DNA of 8,036 bases. Origin: Candidatus Tenderia sp. (GTDB taxonomy: Bacteria; Pseudomonadota; Gammaproteobacteria; Tenderiales; Tenderiaceae). Location of the stretch: positions 1 to 8,036 of the forward strand of contig JASBUE010000303.1 in assembly GCA_030148045.1 (NCBI GenBank), given 5' to 3'. The notes below the pieces were generated by a model. That model searched no databases. It was not told the origin of the DNA and saw only the letters and a list, made by a program, of their open reading frames with translations. Of the stretch, positions 5,417 through 8,036 are shown piece after piece; positions within the stretch are counted from its first letter, which is position 1; each line of letters opens with the position of its first letter. A program made the translations under genes and the position numbers.

Positions 5417-6991
5417 TCAAAACTGCTTCACCCGGATATTGAGCGTTTTGATGCGATAGGCGATCTGCCGTGGGGTCATGTCCAGCAGCCGGGCGGCCTT
5501 GGCCTGGACCCAACCGGCCTGTTCCAGGGCGGCGATGACGCGTTCACGTTCGTCCAGCTCGGGATCGTTCAAGTCGACGTTGTTTTGTGTCGCCGCCGCG
5601 GGGGCGCTCACATCGATCTGCTCTTCCAGCCCGGTGGCGGCGATGACGTCGCGGTCGATAACGCCGTTTTCCGACATGATGGCGGCACGTTCGAGCCAGT
5701 TTTCCAGTTCGCGCACGTTGCCGGGCCAATTGTAGCGCATCAGCACCCGAACGGCGCTGTCGGTGATCTCCAGCTCGCGGCCCTGCTGTTTACCGATCTT
5801 GCCTGCCAAAAACTCGGCCAGTTTGGGGATGTCTTCAAAGCGTTCGCGCAGCGCCGGCACGTTGATAGGCATGACATTGAGGCGATAGTAGAGGTCTTCG
5901 CGAAAACCACCTTGCTCCACGTCGCTTTCCAAATCGCGGTTGGTGGCGGCGATGATACGCACATCCACCTTGATGGTCTTGCTGCCGCCGACCCGCTCGA
6001 ACTCGCCTTCCTGCAATACACGCAGCAGCTTGGCCTGGAACTGGCCCGAGATCTCGCCGATCTCGTCGAGAAAGATGGTACCGCCGTTGGCCTGCTCGAA
6101 GCGCCCCTTGCGCTGGTTGACCGCGCCGGTGAAGGCGCCCTTTTCATGGCCGAACAGTTCCGATTCCAACAGGTTGTCCGGCAGGGCGGCACAGTTGAGT
6201 TTGACTATCGGGCCGTTGGCGCGCGGCGAATTGTAGTGGATGGCGTTGGCGATCAGCTCTTTCCCCGTACCGGATTCGCCGCGGATCAGCACAGTGGTGT
6301 TCCACTTGGCCACCTGGCGCACCAATTCGAAGACGCGACGCATGGTGGGGGTGTGACCGACGATATTGGAAAAGCCGTAGTTGTTGCGCACCGCCCGCTT
6401 GAGGCGGTCGCGTTCCTTGGTCAGGTCCTTGGTCTGCTGCTCCACCTGCCAGGAGAGGCGCACCGCCTGCCCCACCAGGTTAGCGACCATTTTCATAAAG
6501 CGGGCGCGCTCGTTGAGAAAGGAACGGTCGGATTCGGAGGGTTGCGCCGCCAGCACGCCCACCAGCTTGTCTTCGACCTCCACCGGCACACCGATGAAGG
6601 CCAGGGATGGATCATACAAACCCAGCTTGCTGAGAAAACGGGGTTCTTCGGAGACGGTGTCCACAACCACTTCTTCGCCCTTTTGCAGAATCGTGCCGAC
6701 GATGCCTTCGCCATGGCGGTAGCGCACGTCTTCCAGTGTGGCACTGTCTGCAATACCCTGCACGGCGCTCAACAGCAGTTCGCCGCTTTCCGGCTCCAGC
6801 AGCGTCACCATGCCGTGTTCCATGCCGGCTTGCGAATGCAGCTCTTCCAATACGCCATGAAGGGTTTCATTTAGATTCAGGGAGCGACTCAGGACCTTGC
6901 TGACGGCATACAAGGCGTTCAATTCTTTGGCATAAAGATCTGTATGCATAGTATTCATGTCGCGCTCAATCTCTGAAGTCATACCACTCAA
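5417..6991 (-). CDS. nifA: NifA, sigma54-dependent nif activator
   Basis: Enhancer-binding protein that activates nif promoters. From the TTG at 6991 it has 524 residues: N-terminal GAF domain (about 25-180, ending LVGQAVRLSW), a coiled linker (185-200), an AAA+ domain with Walker A GESGTGKE at 238-245, the sigma54-contacting GAFTGA at 285-290 and Walker B GGTIFLDEIGE at 303-313, then a Fis-type helix-turn-helix at about 482-521 (AKAARLLDMTPRQIAYRI). The linker between AAA+ and HTH (about 450-480) has no cysteines; the only Cys is residue 267. This is the NifL-controlled, not the intrinsically O2-sensitive rhizobial, type. Start choice: the TTG has GGAGGT 5 nt upstream and overlaps the nifL stop as TTGA; an ATG at 6982 is the alternative but is 14 nt from that site. 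Confidence 0.97.
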   Translation of the reverse strand: MSGMTSEIERDMNTMHTDLYAKELNALYAVSKVLSRSLNLNETLHGVLEELHSQAGMEHGMVTLLEPESGELLLSAVQGIADSATLEDVRYRHGEGIVGTILQKGEEVVVDTVSEEPRFLSKLGLYDPSLAFIGVPVEVEDKLVGVLAAQPSESDRSFLNERARFMKMVANLVGQAVRLSWQVEQQTKDLTKERDRLKRAVRNNYGFSNIVGHTPTMRRVFELVRQVAKWNTTVLIRGESGTGKELIANAIHYNSPRANGPIVKLNCAALPDNLLESELFGHEKGAFTGAVNQRKGRFEQANGGTIFLDEIGEISGQFQAKLLRVLQEGEFERVGGSKTIKVDVRIIAATNRDLESDVEQGGFREDLYYRLNVMPINVPALRERFEDIPKLAEFLAGKIGKQQGRELEITDSAVRVLMRYNWPGNVRELENWLERAAIMSENGVIDRDVIAATGLEEQIDVSAPAAATQNNVDLNDPELDERERVIAALEQAGWVQAKAARLLDMTPRQIAYRIKTLNIRVKQF

Positions 6992-8036
6992 GACTCACCT
7001 CCGTCGGGAATGCCCTTCAACGGGAGGGTCAACGCCGTTCGACAGCCGCCGCTGGGGGCGGTGGCGATATCGATGCTACCGGAATGTTCACTGACCACAT
7101 CCTGCACCATGGTCAGCCCCATGCCCGCCCGCTTGCCTTTCATGCCCTTGGTGGTATAGAAGGGCTGAAACACCTGGAGGCGATTCTCCTCGGGGATGCC
7201 CGGGCCGGTGTCGTCGATGATGATGGTAATCACATCATCGTCATCCTGTTTGGTGGTGATGGCGAGTTCGCGCAGCTTCCGGCCACGCTCGCTCATGGCG
7301 TCGATGGCGTTTTCGATCAGCTGGTTCAACATACCGCGCAGGCGATGTTCCCGCCCGGTGACGCTGGGCAGAACGGCGGTGGGATTCCATTCCACGACGA
7401 TGCCGTTGGCGAGAAACTCTTGCGTATTCAATGCCAGGGTATCGTGAATCAGCTCGTTAACATTGACCGGCACCACCGCCTCGGTGATGGACTCGGGCAT
7501 ACAGGCGCTCAGGCGGTCCATGGCCTCGGCACCGGCCTCCATGGCCTCGCGCAGGACGCGGCGCAGGTTGTCCATGCTGACGGAGGCGCCGCGGCGTTCG
7601 ATCATGTTGCTGGCGGCAGCCACCAGGTTCATAGGGACCTGCAGCTGATAGATGGCGCCGGCCAGTGTCTCGCGCGTGCTCTGCACCAGTTCCTCTTCCG
7701 CCATCAGGGCGCGCAGGGCGTTCATGCGCACCGCCTCCTGGCCCTTTTTGATGTCTGAGATGTCCTTGGCCACCAGCAGGCGGTAGTCTTGGTTGCGCGA
7801 TTCGAAAAAACTGTCGGCGCTGGTATCCACCTCGTCCACACGCGTGCAGGAGCAAGAGAACCAACGCGGCGCACTGCCGCCGCCCGGATCGAAGCGAACC
7901 TCGTAATCCTTGAACGCTTCGCAGGCCAGGGCGTCGTCCTTGAGCAGGTGACGCCACAGCTTTGCCACCGGCTCGACCCCCTCCATGAGCTCGCGCAGTT
8001 CACGGTAGGCCCTGTTCTGGCGCACCACCTTGCCCG
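6988..8036 (-). CDS. nifL: NifL, anti-activator of NifA, 5' end outside window
   Basis: NifL binds and silences NifA when O2 or fixed nitrogen is present. About 348 C-terminal residues are visible of a protein usually near 500-520; the frame is open through the right edge, and the GTG at 8028 is an internal codon. Missing are the FAD-binding PAS1 domain and most of PAS2, whose end is seen at RLLVAKDISDIKKGQEA (about 83-99 of the fragment). Then comes a dimerisation/H-like region (STRETLAGAIYQLQVPMNL, 117-135) and a GHKL ATPase-like domain with N box NQLIENAIDAM (235-245), G1 DDTGPGIP (272-279), F-box-like VFQPFYTTK (286-294) and G2 GMGLTMV (302-308). The H-like helix has no His in this stretch, which fits control by protein contact and not phosphotransfer. 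The TGA overlaps the nifA start by 4 nt. Confidence 0.93.
   Translation of the reverse strand, partial: GKVVRQNRAYRELRELMEGVEPVAKLWRHLLKDDALACEAFKDYEVRFDPGGGSAPRWFSCSCTRVDEVDTSADSFFESRNQDYRLLVAKDISDIKKGQEAVRMNALRALMAEEELVQSTRETLAGAIYQLQVPMNLVAAASNMIERRGASVSMDNLRRVLREAMEAGAEAMDRLSACMPESITEAVVPVNVNELIHDTLALNTQEFLANGIVVEWNPTAVLPSVTGREHRLRGMLNQLIENAIDAMSERGRKLRELAITTKQDDDDVITIIIDDTGPGIPEENRLQVFQPFYTTKGMKGKRAGMGLTMVQDVVSEHSGSIDIATAPSGGCRTALTLPLKGIPDGGES
6995..7002 (-). promoter_or_regulatory. ribosome-binding site deciding the nifA start
   Basis: The complement reads GGAGGTGA inside the last codons of nifL. GGAGGT is 5 nt before TTG 6991 but 14 nt before ATG 6982, so it favours the TTG. A weak GAG stretch near 6986 could serve the ATG. 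Confidence 0.6.

Noticed and set aside
5585..6874. 429-residue plus-strand ORF opposite nifA
   Set aside because: Antisense of nifA, whose Walker, GAFTGA and HTH motifs are unambiguous; the plus-strand product has no family features.
7084..7758. 224-residue plus-strand ORF opposite nifL
   Set aside because: Antisense of the nifL ATPase-like region; no independent motifs.
1..8036. CRISPR arrays, insertion sequences, tRNA or rRNA genes
   Set aside because: No regularly spaced repeats, transposase ORFs, terminal inverted repeats or RNA-gene signatures were seen; nearly all the window is accounted for by nif-related coding sequence.

Overview
The window is a nitrogen-fixation (nif) regulatory and cofactor-assembly region from a GC-rich diazotroph, very probably a gammaproteobacterium. 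The main argument is the gene order on the minus strand: nifL-nifA-(small orf)-nifB-fdxN-nifO-nifQ. This closely follows the minor nif cluster of Azotobacter vinelandii (nifL-nifA-nifB-fdxN-nifO-nifQ), and NifL is mostly confined to Gammaproteobacteria with some Betaproteobacteria. The genus cannot be told from the sequence. A sulfur-oxidising, phototrophic or methanotrophic gammaproteobacterium is possible, but that is inference.

Layout, read from the high-coordinate end in the direction of transcription (minus strand). From 8036 to 6988 is the C-terminal two thirds of nifL, the redox/nitrogen-responsive anti-activator; it is cut by the window edge. It overlaps nifA (6991-5417), the sigma54-dependent activator, by 4 nt, with an apparent TTG start. 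Twelve bases later comes a 104-residue helical protein of unknown function (5404-5090). A 310-bp intergenic region (4780-5089) holds a textbook NifA/sigma54 promoter for the next operon: an upstream activator site TGT-N10-ACA at 4961-4976, a consensus IHF site at 4895-4907 and a -24/-12 element at 4851-4865.

The second operon runs nifB (4779-3277, radical-SAM enzyme making NifB-co), fdxN (3271-2993, 8-Cys ferredoxin), nifO (2938-2516, ArsC-like nitrogenase-associated protein), nifQ (2476-1859, molybdenum donor), draG (1926-973, ADP-ribosyl-dinitrogen reductase hydrolase), a 53-codon orf (976-815) overlapping draG by ATGA, and what looks like the first 37 codons of a nifZ-like gene (793-683). 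From the plus strand, the 3' part of a SIR2-like gene (window start to 779) runs into this operon end. The nifZ homology stops abruptly where SIR2 coding begins, and the SIR2 reading frame finishes inside antisense nifZ sequence, so the operon end looks like a deletion or rearrangement junction, or an assembly misjoin.

Together: NifL/NifA sense O2 and fixed nitrogen and switch on the nifB operon; NifB, FdxN, NifO and NifQ supply the Fe-S core, electrons and molybdenum for FeMo-cofactor; DraG reverses ADP-ribosylation of the Fe protein. The partner draT is not in this window. I found no novel defence or mobile system. The points most worth a second look are the broken nifZ/SIR2 junction and the two unrecognised small proteins embedded in the nif operons.
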